This document shows, piece after piece, positions 22,592-33,114 of a DNA stretch of 64,000 bases. Positions within the stretch are counted from its first letter, which is position 1, and every line of letters begins with the position of its first letter. The stretch comes from Lutjanus erythropterus (lineage: Eukaryota > Chordata > Actinopteri > Lutjaniformes > Lutjanidae). Made by a program: the position numbers and the translations under genes. The notes beneath the pieces are model-generated. The model was not told where the DNA came from. It searched no databases and saw only the letters and a list, made by a program, of their open reading frames with translations. Location of the stretch: assembly GCA_020091685.1 (NCBI GenBank), contig CM034607.1:29226645-29290644 (forward strand). Direction: 5' to 3'.

Positions 22592-22643
22592 ACAAAAATT
22601 GAAATGCTTTTTGGTCTGTTTTAGTCTCCTCTGCGGTCATCTT

Positions 22644-23060
22644 TTACTTCTTTCCAGTCTTCTTCATGTGCATCTGATAGCACTGCTCACAGGCAATGGA
22701 AAGTCCAACAACCAGAGAAACAAACTCCTCGAAGTCCACCTGGCCATCGCCGTTGGTGTCCAAGTCCTTCATGATTTTGTCCACTGCAGCGGGATCCTTC
22801 TGAGACTGTGGGGAGTTTGGGAGAACAAGAAAACTTTAGGTTCAACTGTATTATGTGATAGGTGATGCATACATTGTGGACACTGTGACTGTAAACTTGA
22901 CGTGTCGCTCTCGTCTCACCATAAGGAAGCCGGACAGCTCGTTCTCCATCAGCTCTCTGAGCTCTCGTCGGCTGAGTGTGCCGCTCCGGCCCTCTTTAGA
23001 GGCGTAACGGTGGAACACCTTGATGAGTGACTCCATGGCGGTCTCCAGCTCTGAAGGCAT
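22644..23060 (-). CDS. s100a10: S100A10-like protein (annexin A2 light chain / p11 homologue), complete, 100 aa
   Basis: In mammals S100A10 pairs with annexin A2 and scaffolds membrane channels. Coding exons 22920-23060 (47 codons) and 22644-22805 (53 codons plus TAA) with GT/AG borders. Identified by MPSELETAMES at the start, QKDPAAVDKIMKDLD in the linker and a basic MHMKKTGKK tail like the human VHMKQKGKK end. Unlike mammalian S100A10, the EF2 loop is canonical, D63-T-N-G-D-G-Q-V-D-F-E-E74, and the first loop has full S100 length, without the three-residue gap I remember in human. Cys86 and Cys89 lie in the annexin-binding C-terminal helix. Two s100a10 paralogues are common in fish; which one this is cannot be told here. 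The untranslated exon and TATA promoter are at 25581-25660, so the intron is 2.5 kb. Confidence 0.92.
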
Positions 23061-23325
23061 GATTGCTGAGGTCTTTAGACTGAAAAACAAAGTTCACATA
23101 GAGAATAAATTATTGAGTATAATCACTGAAAGCCTACAGTTTAGTTTAATTAACCTTTCCCAAGTCCCGCTTGTTTTTGCTCTGGGCTCCAATTCACCAT
23201 ATTCATGTGGCAGCTATTTTCTTTTGATGTCTCCAGGATGACCTCCTGGATGTAAGTCTTACAAATGTACGAAATCTGTCCAGTTGTTATCATTTCGCCG
23301 ACTCCCTTTTCAGCAACTTAAAAGA

Positions 23326-23644
23326 CAATGGATAGTGAAAATCTGGAGGGACGTATTTTTAAGAAAATAACATATTTGATAACCCATTAGCAACCATGAG
23401 ACAACAGCTAACATTAGCATTCAACCACCTCCTAGCTAACAGTACTGTTCTACAGTGTTACAAAATGCAATGGGTAAGGTGTAAATTAATTCTTCTGTTG
23501 ATATTACAGAATTCATTTACATCTTTCCTATTGTATCATGTGACACTATCCGACAATAATGTTAGGTAGGAGGTGGCTAATGCTAATGTTAGCTGTCGTC
23601 TGAGATGGCTAACGGGTTATCCTCCAGATTTTCACTATCCATTG
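23326..23644. mobile_element. Fold-back (long inverted repeat) element in s100a10 intron 1
   Basis: The left arm begins CAATGGATAGTGAAAATCTG at 23326 and the right arm ends with its exact reverse complement at 23644. Arms of roughly 90-120 bp match along CAGCTAACATTAGCATT and CCACCTCCTA; the left arm has an extra insert of about 30 bp. The loop is about 105 bp. No coding content. Absent from the duplicated copy at 30.5-31.3 kb. Confidence 0.8.
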
Positions 23645-23984
23645 TTTGCTGATCAATGAGAATTATAGCAATTTGTCAGATTCAGTACATTAATATGATT
23701 TGAACAACCTGGAACACAGCAATACAAAATTATTTGTATGATAACAGCGTCTGACCTAACCACCCTGAGCGAGTGTCGTCAGAGGAAAATGGATGCCGTA
23801 TTGATATGGTGAATAACAGATAAGTGAGCTTGGTATCCAGTGGAACCTTTGTCAACTTTCTTTTTGACTGTTTCCTGATATGCTACGAGCTAGTCTTGTC
23901 TATGTTGAAAAGAAAACCAAATTCTGAAGATGTGCAAAAGATGTTGCTGGAGTACGTCACATCTTCAGTTAACTAATGTAAGCA

Positions 23985-24190
23985 AAGCACTAGCTAACTA
24001 GCTGGCCAGTGATTGATGTACACTAACATTAGCTGTCAAATATAACTAGCTAGTTAATGATAGACGTAGATTAGCTAGCTAATTAGCTTATGTTTTACTA
24101 ACATTAGCTGTCAGATGTAATTAGCTAGCCAGAGATTTATTTAAATTAGCTAGCTCATTAGCTAACATTAGTTTTGCTAACATTATCTAA
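23985..24190. repeat. TTAGCTAGC-rich degenerate repeat in s100a10 intron 1
   Basis: Repeated 'actaacattagctgtcaga' and 'ttagctagctaattagct' words, at least four partial copies. Confidence 0.6.
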
Positions 24191-25580
24191 CTTGATGTGA
24201 CTTTCACCAGTCCACAAGCAACATCTTTTGACAATCTTCAAAATTTGGCTTTCTTTTGAACAGAAGTGTAAACCTAGTGCATAGCATATCTAAGTACAAT
24301 AAACAGGAAAGAAGAAAGTTCACTAATAATGCTATTTTGGAACAACTAACTTGCACCTATATAGGCTACTTGTTTGAGTAATAAAATTAAAGTTCACCTT
24401 GTATATGTGACTTCAGGTACACTGAAGTAAAGCTTAAACTGATATTAAAGTGCATTTTTTAAGCATGACTACACTTTTAATGACCTGAAATAAAACCACA
24501 CTTAATAAAAAAACACGAACAGTGCATTATAAAAGACTTAGTATAGTTTACGATACATTTACATTTAAGTGCACTTATCGATTGCAGATTTACATTTATA
24601 TATATTTTTTGTACACTGAAGTACAGTTTTTAAAAGTAGACATATACAGTAAATTATGCAAAAAAAAGTACAAGTACATTTTAAAATAACTTTTACACTA
24701 AAGTATACTACTTTTTTATGTGGGTTGGATGAAAAGGGGTGTGGTATAGGGCAGCAACACTCTGCTTTCTGCTCCAACTGATGATTTATACTCATGAGAA
24801 GTGTCATGAGAAGTGAGAGACGTCTGTTATTAGCTTGTTAGAGAAAAGACAATGAAGAAAATCACAGAAATCAGGCATTTCTAAACAAACTGTGCGCTGT
24901 CACTGTGGAGTTGCAACAGTTAAAAAGAAAAGGAGAAGTGGGAGGGAAAACAGGGGTTGTGTGTTATTTGAGCAAGAGGGAATGGAAAACTTGAGCTGAA
25001 TGATGAGGAAAAAAAATGTACAGAGGTCTGAAATGGTGGAATGTGATGAAGTCAATGAGAGAGAAAAACTAAGGCAGCAGAGGAGACCACATGTGTGCAT
25101 GCTCACAGTCCAACCACACCCTGTGTCCTGTACCTATAGATTATATGGACTCAACCGTGTTAACAATACTAGAAAGAGAGTATCTAGTGAAATAAAATGT
25201 GATAAACTGGAGCTGGTGTTAAATGTGTACATCTTAAAGTTCTTGCATAGACGTAGTCCTTATTACTTTCAATAAAAATAGTCATTCAAAATTGTGAAAG
25301 TGAGTTTAAAAGTTGGAAAAAAGAAGGAGAAGATGAATACAATATAATTCTTCATAAGAGCTGCATAAAAACACTGAACAGTTGAAGAACTTCCTGTAAA
25401 ACAGTCTTTAAAATCATTAACCACTGACATGCTTCCATTCAGCAAAGGTTTGAGTGGCAGATAAAAAAGTAAATAATCGACTATAATCAGACAACCTGTT
25501 ATACCTGCAGGCTGTTTGGGTTTATGAGGATCCTGACAAAGCCACAGCAGTTAGAGAGCAGCAGTGCCGTTAGTTCTTAC

Positions 25581-25630
25581 CGTGCAGCGCTGGGATGTGG
25601 TCTGCAGACGAGAGGTGGGAAAGTTCGGGA
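25581..25630 (-). other. s100a10: Untranslated exon 1 of the s100a10-like gene
   Basis: On the minus strand the GC-rich stretch after the TATA box ends GCTGCACG followed by GTAAGAAC, a strong donor. The acceptor before the coding exon is TTTTTCAG at 23080-23087. The 5' end is estimated from the TATA box. Confidence 0.65.
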
Positions 25631-25654
25631 GTCTGGAAGAACAGAGGCGCAGAA

Positions 25655-25660
25655 TTTATA
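25655..25660 (-). promoter_or_regulatory. s100a10: TATA box of the s100a10-like gene
   Basis: TATAAA on the minus strand inside a GC-rich patch (25590-25730), correctly placed for the untranslated exon. Confidence 0.65.
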
Positions 25661-25941
25661 GACCGGCGCCGCCCTGACCGCTGTGCATTATGAGTCAGGC
25701 TGTGTGGACCGGTGATGGGCGGTGACACCACGGTTACAGACTTATCTTTATGTCTGGGAGTTGTTCCACTTCCTCCAGGTTAGTGAAGTTATCAAACAAG
25801 TGACATAAATGCGTAGACCACAACTTTACTGCTGATAATAATAAATCAAAATGCAGAACATCTTCGGATGGTCGTTCGAGTGTACAAAAAGTTAATGCAG
25901 ACGAATGTGATGAAATGTGATTTTTAAAAAAGTAAGTAAGT

Positions 25942-26742
25942 CATTATAACGGAAAACTTTATCTAAATAATGAATAAATAATCAAAATAACTCAGTGTCT
26001 CAAAATACTCACAAACTTTCTCAAAATAATAACTTAGCATCGTAAAATTATGTCTTAGTATCTGAAAAAAAACTTGGTATCTCAAAATAATGTCTTAGTA
26101 TCTCAAAAATAATTAAATGCTGTCTCAAAATAATGACTTAGTATCTTAATAATGTCTTATTATTTCAAACTAATAACTTAGTATTGTGAAATAACGTCTT
26201 AGTATCTCAAAATAATGAGAATTTTTCTCAAAATAATGACTTAGAATTGTAAAATAATGTCTTAGTATCTCAAAAAATGTCTTAGTATTTCAAAAAATGT
26301 CTTATAATCTCAAAATAATGACTTAGTATCTGAAAAAAAACTTAGTAACTCAAAATAGTTAAATACTGTCTCAAAATAATGACTTAGTGTCTCAATAATG
26401 TCGTATTAGTTCAAACTAATGACTTAGTATTGCAAAATAATGTCTTATTATCTCAAAATAATGTCTTATATTAAAATAAATACTTGGTAAAAGTAAAAAA
26501 AATACCTTAGTGTCTCAGAATAATGCCTTAGTATCTGAAAAAATAACTTAGTATCTCAAAATAATTAAATACTTTCTCAAAATACTGACAAACCTAAAAA
26601 TAATGAGAAACTTTATGGTCATTTTTCTTTCATAAATTCCCTTATTTTTTAAGATAGAGGTCATTATTTTGAGATAGTAAATCTTTATTCTGAGAAAGTT
26701 TCTCATTATTTTGAGGTACTGAATCATTCATTTTCATTATAA
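25942..26742. mobile_element. Element packed with ~20-bp 'CTCAAAATAATGACTTAGTAT' repeats
   Basis: About 800 bp. From 25980 to 26610 there are more than 20 imperfect forward copies of 'atctcaaaataatgtcttagt'. At 26655-26730 the same unit appears reversed (ATTTTGAGATAGTAA). The outer ends CATTATAACGGAAAA and the reverse complement of TTTTCATTATAATG match, suggesting terminal inverted repeats. Confidence 0.6.
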
Positions 26743-27174
26743 TGTGTTCGAGGATCCTTTTTTGCCTATGGGCTTCCACAGAGGCAAAAATATGACCATG
26801 ACATGATTAATAATCGATTAATCGTCTTCCAAATGAAATGTTCTTGTGTGCTGTAAGTAAATTTCTGCCACCTTTGACACTGCTGGTATGCTGCGAGACC
26901 AGACCAGCTCCTTCAGCTATTTGTTGAGTCTTTGTGGACAGAGGAGAGACTGTTGGACCTCTGATAACAAAACATGATGGAGTCAATGAACGGGGTTCAC
27001 TCAGGAGTAAACAAGATCAATAATCCCTCAGTGACAAAGTGACTGCACAAATCATCAAAAACCAGTGTTAAAATATTTATTATTTTGCTATGAGATGCTT
27101 GTATCGTGCACAACAGTCAACACTGAGTTTACATTTGTGTTGTCTTTCATAAATCTACAGTATCAAGGGTTGGG

Positions 27175-27631
27175 TGTCATGGTTGTTGAGTTTTTTGGAT
27201 TTGTTTTGGTGTTCTTGGTGTTTCGGTTTTCCTTGTTTCCCTTTTTCCCCCCTCCCCTTTCCTTCCAGGGCAGTGTGTGTGGCAGCGGCGGCAGTCATTG
27301 GCTGGCTCAGCATAATGAGACGCACCTGGCTCTCATCAGTGCACTTCCCCGGGTATATGAGCTTGGCCTAGTCTCCACTCCTGTGCCGGACTATTCAGTC
27401 GTTGTCGCCTTCAGTTCCTCTTCCGACCGTGGGTGCAGCTCTCATGCTCCTGAACCTACGCCAGCACGGTTCCCCTCCTGTCGACCCCGCTGCGCCAGCC
27501 AGCCGACCGCGTCCAGCACCTGCCCTCGCCTTCCGTTGTTTTTTGCTCTTTTGTGAAACAATAAACTCTTTGAAAACTGCTTTTATCTCGCTCTCTGCGT
27601 CTGGGGTCCTGGCCAAACTCTGAACCTAACA
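27175..27631 (+). mobile_element. Solo LTR (Gypsy-type), 457 bp
   Basis: Begins TGTCATGG and ends CCTAACA (TG...CA), and is flanked on both sides by the exact 5-bp duplication TTGGG (27170-27174 and 27632-27636). Contains a TATA-like GGGTATATGAG (27352-27362) and an AATAAA poly(A) signal (about 27560) followed by a short R/U5-like stretch. The GC-rich interior is unlike its AT-rich surroundings. No gag-pol or second LTR is nearby, so it is best read as the product of LTR-LTR recombination. Forward orientation follows from TATA before AATAAA. Confidence 0.82.
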
Positions 27632-27767
27632 TTGGGAGGATTACTCTAAAACTAAGGTAATTAAAGTATCACAAAATCAAAGTAATGTCACTTGATTACT
27701 CCCCGTTACTTTTTCATTACCTCTGTATAAAATATGGTGAAATGGTTTAACCTAATACAGACTTTTT

Positions 27768-28135
27768 AGGGCTGCAACTAGCGATTATTTTCATTGATAA
27801 ATCCATCAGTTATTTTCTCAATTAATTGATTCAATGGTTGGTCTGTGACATGTCTGAAAATTGTGAAAAATGTTGATCACAGCTGAAGACGACGTCCACA
27901 AATGTCTTGTTTTGTTTACTGAATATAAAGAAACCAGACAATATTCACATTTAAGAAGCTGAAGCTGAATTTTTACATTGTTTTAATTTAAAAATGACTC
28001 AAAACAGATTAATCATTGCAATGTATTATGTTGGTTGTTATGTTTATTCATTTGTTCAGATCTTCTTTTCTTTGCTGTCCCAAATTTTTTTGATTAATTG
28101 ATTGATTTACAGACAAAAAATGGCAAAATTTCCAC
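27768..28135. mobile_element. 'agggctgcaactagcgatt' hAT-like MITE
   Basis: Starts TAGGGCTGCAACTAGCGATT and includes 'aaagaaaccagacaatattc' and 'ttaagaagctgaagctgaat'. The same core words occur at 57160-57345, so at least two copies of this family are present. Confidence 0.6.
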
Positions 28136-28361
28136 CCAGTGAAGCATTTTTTTTGTTCACGGCCGTGATAATGAATTGGTGCATGGTAGTATTTTGTTTT
28201 AAAACTGTAATCCTACTAATAATCCCCATTTTTACTAAATCTGTAATCTGATTCTGTCTTTTTTTTTTTTTTTAATCTGTAACTGTAATGGAAAACAGTT
28301 ACCTTTTTTGTATCCAAATTACATAATCCTGTTACATGTAATCTTTTACTCCCCAAACCTG

Positions 28362-30480
28362 CTGGTAGTCTAGTAAGGCTGCTGGTTTTATTCTTGCCTC
28401 TTTAACCCTATTGTCAAAGTGTTAGAAGCCAATCACAGCACAGTAGGACGGGACTAGGCAGAACAGTCTTGGGGAAAAAAAAAAAGCCTAGGTAGCGTGG
28501 GCACCTCCCAGACTGGTACTGGTTCAGGCCAGATTGATCCAGTTTACTCTCATAAATGTATCTACATAGAATAATCATTAAAAATAACAATCAGCACATT
28601 TTTAAAATTGAAAGTAAAGAAGTCTTTCAGTGCATGAGGATAACTGAGGTTCGGTGCATGCAGAGACAACGTCTCCCGAGTCCTCCAGAGCTTCAACACC
28701 ATCGATCACTCGGCCGGAGGAGTGGTGGCATCACCTCCCTCAACATTCATGCAGCGGAGGCCGAGGAGAACTTGCTCAAACTCTGCCTGAACAGCTGTAG
28801 AACCAGAATCCTTCACATGGCAGAGAAAGAAAAGACTTTTAAAAGCATTTTAGGTATTTTTTTTTACATAATTTTATTAAACCTTAGAGACATAATTGTA
28901 TATGATCAAATGTACATTCAGTAAACACATATAAATGAGCAGCTCTGCCATAATGTTTTGCTTTTACTAAGCTTAGACGTGTTTATTTTACCCTCCTCAT
29001 ATATGTTAATGAGATAAACACAATATGAGGAACACTTTTCTCCAGTACACCATCATCACCCGGTATCGATCTCAGAAATAAAAAAGTGTTTTTTCCTCTT
29101 GCTGAGGCTATGATGAAGAGTTTACACAGACTTTACAACTGGGTTCTTAGTTTCATGGGCCTCCATATTTCTTAGCGATACAACTGGTTGCCTGACTTAC
29201 TCTTACAGTAACTTAACAGTTCTGCCCAACTTCTGCTAACTGTTTTCTTCTGTAATCATTTATAATCACAGTCATTTTTATTTTTAACAGAATATTTCTG
29301 GAGTTTGGCACTGCAGTTTTTACTGAGGTAAAACATCTGAGTGTCTCTTTTGCCTGTTAATAAATAATGTGCCCTCTTGGGGTCAAAACACTGTATTACA
29401 AGCTGCCACTGCATCACATGGGGATTTTATATGTTAAAATAAAGTTTTAATAAGAAAACCTCCTTTGTTTTTCATTAAAAACCTTTGTTTTCTCTTTTGT
29501 TAAATGAGTCTTACTCTCCTCTCATGCTCATTAACCAACTGAGCGATGGGTGGTTGGGAAAATGTGGACTTTAGAAGTGACGGAAGATTTTTCCAGATCC
29601 TTGCAAAAGTAGCAAAACTGCCACATGAAAATTATAAAAGTCATGCATTTAAAATCTACTCTCATAAAGGTCTATTAGCAGTACAGCTGTAAAAGTTTTA
29701 ATAACTTACCAAATACTCATGTCCAACATCATGATTTCTGTTATACTCTTTGGCCATCTAGTGGTGGAGCAGAGTGCACACCACAACAGCCTCTGGAAAT
29801 TTTGACCACAAACCAAAAGGAAGGTTATTAATTTGTTCAAAATATTATTTGAATTTTAACTAAAATGGAAAGTATTTTGGGGGCTTTATTATAGAGACAC
29901 GGTGGAGAGATGACAGGAAATGAGGAGAGAAAAAGATGGGGCACGATGCGGAGGACGTTGCAGTTTATGGTTGACGCCTCAGCCAAAATTTTTGCTATTT
30001 TATTAATTCAGTTGATGATCCAGTGATTAAGATTTACATGGATTTGTTGGCAGGATATGTATTTTGGTTAATTAATGTTTCTATTATTTCACAATCACCA
30101 GATCAATCACCAAAAATCAATGTGATTTTTGTTACCTTAGAATGAGCCTTTTAGATCTGCAGAGGGCACAGAGTCTGACATGTTACTGTTTGAGCTGAAT
30201 GGAACAGAACCTTAAGTCTTATCCTTGGTAATACCTGTGTTTACTCTGCTATTTCATGTTTAAATGGCTGCTGTGAAACGGTGCCTAACAAAGGCATGGC
30301 CGTGTATCCACCCTTCAAAGGTCGGGCACATGGCATCCGATAAAAAAAAAACCACTGTGCACATATCTCTAAAGCTGTGAATATGACGAGCAAAGAGTTT
30401 GATCACATCAAAAAAACATGCATCAGTAAAAAACTCAAAGGGACAGAGCTGCTTTTATATCTACATGAGAAAAAATGTGC
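28362..30480. other. Gene-free spacer before the S100 pseudogene
   Basis: Mostly AT-rich. A GC-richer islet at about 28650-28830 stands out but neither strand gives a protein I recognise. The repeat shared with 19240-19680 lies at 29680-29970. Confidence 0.5.
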
Positions 30481-30587
30481 AATATTGTGCCAAATTCTTC
30501 TGGGTATTTAATGGGCAAAACTTTCTATTCTAAAAAAAAAATCTGAAATGCTTTTTGGTCCCTTCTAGTCTCCTCTGCGGTCATCTT

Positions 30588-30930
30588 TTACTTCTTTCCC
30601 ATCTTCCTCACTGCTCACAAACAATGGAAAGTCCAACAACCAGAGAAACAAGCTCCTCAGAGTCCACCTGGTCATCGCTGTTGGCGTCCAGGTCCTTCAT
30701 GATTTCGTCCACAGCATCAGGGTCTTTCTGAGACTGTGGGGAGTTCAGGAGAACAGGAAAGCTTTGGGTTCAACTGAATTATGTGATAGGTGACGTATAA
30801 ATTGTAAACTCTGTGATTGTAAACTTTACGTGTTGCTCTCGTCTCATCTTAACAAAGCCAGACAGCTCGTGTGCCGCTCCGGCCCTCTTTAGAGGCGTAA
30901 CGGTGGAACGGCGATTGCTGAGGACTTTAG
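30588..30930 (-). pseudogene. Decayed duplicate of the s100a10-like gene
   Basis: The last exon (30588-30733) still aligns closely to the functional one (stop region, AATGGAAAGTCCAACAACCAG, TCCTTCATGATTT). A 16-bp deletion after 30604 shifts the frame near the C-terminus. The first coding exon (about 30848-30930) lost about 35 bp in its middle and about 40 bp including the start codon. Its splice donor changed from GT to AT. The poly(A) signal is also altered. The copy keeps introns and upstream flanking sequence, so it arose by DNA duplication and not by reverse transcription. Transcription cannot be excluded, but an S100 protein cannot be made from it. Confidence 0.9.
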
Positions 30931-31084
30931 ACTGAAAAGCAAAGTTTAAACAGATGAAGTTGTTGAATACGATCACTGATATCATACATTTTAGCTTAAT
31001 TCTGTAGACAAGAAACACATTACATCCCAGAAAAATGGAAAAGACTCTTGTTTTGAAGGATTTGCTGGGACAAGTTGGAGTTGG

Positions 31085-31330
31085 AAAGTGCTACCGTGTG
31101 TTATTTGTGTAAGACAGAATGAAAAGCGTCAGCTGAATGAAGAAAAAAATGTGCGTTAAGCCCAAAATGCAGCAGATTCAAGGCGATACAATAGCAGCAG
31201 AGTGCATGTGTGTTCATGCCCACAGTCCAACCACACCCTCTGCAGTGTACCTGTACACAATCATGGATTCAACTGTGTCAACAATACAAGACAGAGAGTC
31301 TCCAGTGGAGTAAAATGTGATTAAAGTTTG
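31085..31330. repeat. Upstream flank shared by the s100a10 gene and its pseudogene
   Basis: Aligns to about 24950-25205: 'tgtgttattt', 'agctgaatga', 'cacagtccaaccacaccct', 'tcaac(c/t)gtgt(t/c)aacaata' and 'aaaatgtgat' in the same order. Shows that the duplicated unit was longer than the gene's coding exons. Confidence 0.75.
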
Positions 31331-31332
31331 AT

Positions 31333-31736
31333 CAGGGCTGCCCAAACTGGGGCGCCCGGACCAAAGTTGGCTGTTTGATTCGGCCCACCAGATGTTTCTA
31401 GCTTTAATTAAGAATGAATATATAAATTGTTATTTATGCCGTTTTATTTTTGTCTGTCGTCTCCTTTGTCTCTCTCACCTTTACAGTCTACCTTCAATAG
31501 AGGCAAAAGGCCCCAAAATAATATAAACACCTCTTTAAATAGGATCCTTTATTATGAATTTTTTTTCATAAACTGAGCAGACGGATAGAGTGACTCTTTG
31601 CACAGGAAGTTAATGGAACTTTGGATCTTAGTATAATTTTGTATCTGTACAGCACATCAGGTTTGTGCTTTTGTCTCACGGCCCAACAGTAAGTTTCAGT
31701 TTTGCCTCTTGAAGGGAAAACGTTTGTCCAGCCCTG
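31333..31736. mobile_element. hAT-like MITE, 404 bp
   Basis: Starts CAGGGCTGCCCAAACTGG and ends with the reverse complement of CAGGGCTGGACAAACGTT. Thirteen of the first fifteen bases match between ends. No open frame. It lies exactly where similarity to the parental s100a10 upstream flank ends. Confidence 0.75.
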
Positions 31737-32329
31737 ATTTAGAAATTACAAACAGTCCATGTTCCCTCACAAACAGCAGTGAGCACAAGTTAAACCTGCC
31801 TGTTGGACGTCCTGGAGCAGCTCGAATCCTCCACCCTGTGATCCACATCGAGGTAAATATGAATATTGTAAAATAAAGCTAAATTTTGAATTAAAACAGC
31901 TTTAAACAGTGTTTTAGTTTAGAATTAGTTATGGACCTTTTCATGTTTACTTATTTTTCTGGTAAATAAAGTTATTAATAATGCTTGTTTATTAACTGGC
32001 CCCTAAAATATGAAAATAAAAGATTTACAAGTGAAAAAGAATAAAATGATACAACAGAATGATAAAGAAATAAAATAAAGAAATAAAGGAGAATAAAATA
32101 TTACTAAAATTTAAAAAATATATAAAGACACTCAGATATGTGATATCTGATGTTTTTCTTTATTTAAATTCTTTATGAAGAAATGTACTGACACTTTATT
32201 CATTGTAGGTCCTCAGCAAAGTTTCCTGAGATGACTGTTTGTACATATTTTTTTTTTTTTTGTCTGTTGAGGAGATACCCTCTAACATGAGAAATATCTG
32301 GGGGTGGAGAGTGTGTCCCCCCTCTCTCC

Positions 32330-32595
32330 CTCCGTCATCCCGTTGCGCCGGAAAAGGCAGAGCAGTGGAAAAAGGAGGCGTTGCCCTCCAACAACACATC
32401 AGCTGCAAATTTATGCAAAACAGTAAAAGCTCCAGTGCTGCTGCTGCTGCTGCTGCTGCCGCGGCCGTCCTGACCTGCACACAGAGACGAGAAAAAGCGC
32501 ACCACCAGCAGCCCCGCAGGCCGCTCCGCCGCTCCGAGTCGTTCTGCAGCGGCCAGCCGGTGCAGGAGGACGCTGAGAAACCCCCACCGGTGACG
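32330..32595 (+). other. phc1: Probable untranslated exon 1 of phc1
   Basis: GC- and CpG-rich block ending CCGGTGACG followed by GTAAGG, a good donor. The next acceptor is TCTCCTCAG at 34402-34410, five bases before the phc1 start codon. Contains a CTG/CCG run (about 32435-32465). The 5' limit is unknown. Two ATGs lie upstream of the main start, including one at 32413 whose frame would run across the splice and overlap the main start out of frame. Confidence 0.6.
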
Positions 32596-32861
32596 GTAAG
32601 GACGGAGCCAGAACACCCCACTCCTCCTCCTCCTCCTCCTCCTCCTGCTCCTCCACCTCAGTTAACGAGCCAGACAGCAGCAGCGGTTAGCGGGATGCTA
32701 GGAGGAGTAGCCTCCAGTCCGGTGGATCCATCCAGTGTTAACTGGTCTGAAACATGGAGGAGAGCTAACTGCTAGCTAACATTAGCTCTGTGTGTGTTTG
32801 ACTGAGGGCTGATGGAGCTACAGAGGCTGCAGGGAGCAGACTGTTCGTGCTGGGACAGGAT

Positions 32862-32862
<1 letters not shown>

Positions 32863-32904
<42 letters not shown>
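32863..32904. repeat. (TG)n microsatellite in phc1 intron 1
   Basis: About 21 TG units, uninterrupted. Confidence 0.95.
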
Positions 32905-32906
<2 letters not shown>

Positions 32907-33114
32907 ATATACAGAGGAGGGGGGTGGACTATTGCAAAGATCAAATGAATAGGTCCAGCAGATGATAAACTTGTACAATAGATAATTAAATAAATAAATT
33001 ATAGTAGATGATGATATATGTTTTTGTAGAAAAAGAAAAAGCTCAGAGTTTGTTTTTTTTTAAAAGATGCTGGAGGACCTCTGGACCAGACTCTGACCAA
33101 GTTTTTGGATGTTT

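Larger units (their letters stand above)
27163..28361. mobile_element. 'ggggagtaa...' MITE, interrupted by two later insertions
   Basis: The right part, read on the minus strand, begins CAGGTTTGGGGAGTAAAAG and continues with 'ggattatgtaatttgg' and 'agttacagatt', a common teleost MITE. The left end (CAAGGGTTGGG at 27164-27174, then AGGATTACTCTAAAAC after 27636) is the inverted partner. The element is split by a solo LTR (27175-27631) and by a second MITE (27768-28135). Confidence 0.6.

Noticed and set aside
25980-26610. CRISPR-like impression from regularly spaced repeats
   Set aside because: This is an animal genome; the units are imperfect, adjoining and partly reversed, as in a transposon-internal tandem array.
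27395-27623. GC-rich open frames on both strands at 27.4-27.6 kb, possible small gene
   Set aside because: They fall entirely inside the solo LTR with exact TTGGG flanks, which explains the composition.
19240-29970. Similarity of 19240-19680 and 29680-29970 as proof of a 10-kb tandem duplication that includes s100a10
   Set aside because: The shared words also fit a common dispersed fish repeat, so I only claim duplication for the s100a10 exons and upstream flank.
32239-32775. 178-codon open frame with poly-Ala and poly-Pro
   Set aside because: Runs through the proposed splice donor at 32595 and owes its Ala and Pro runs to CTG and TCC repeats in the phc1 5' region. Not a conserved protein.
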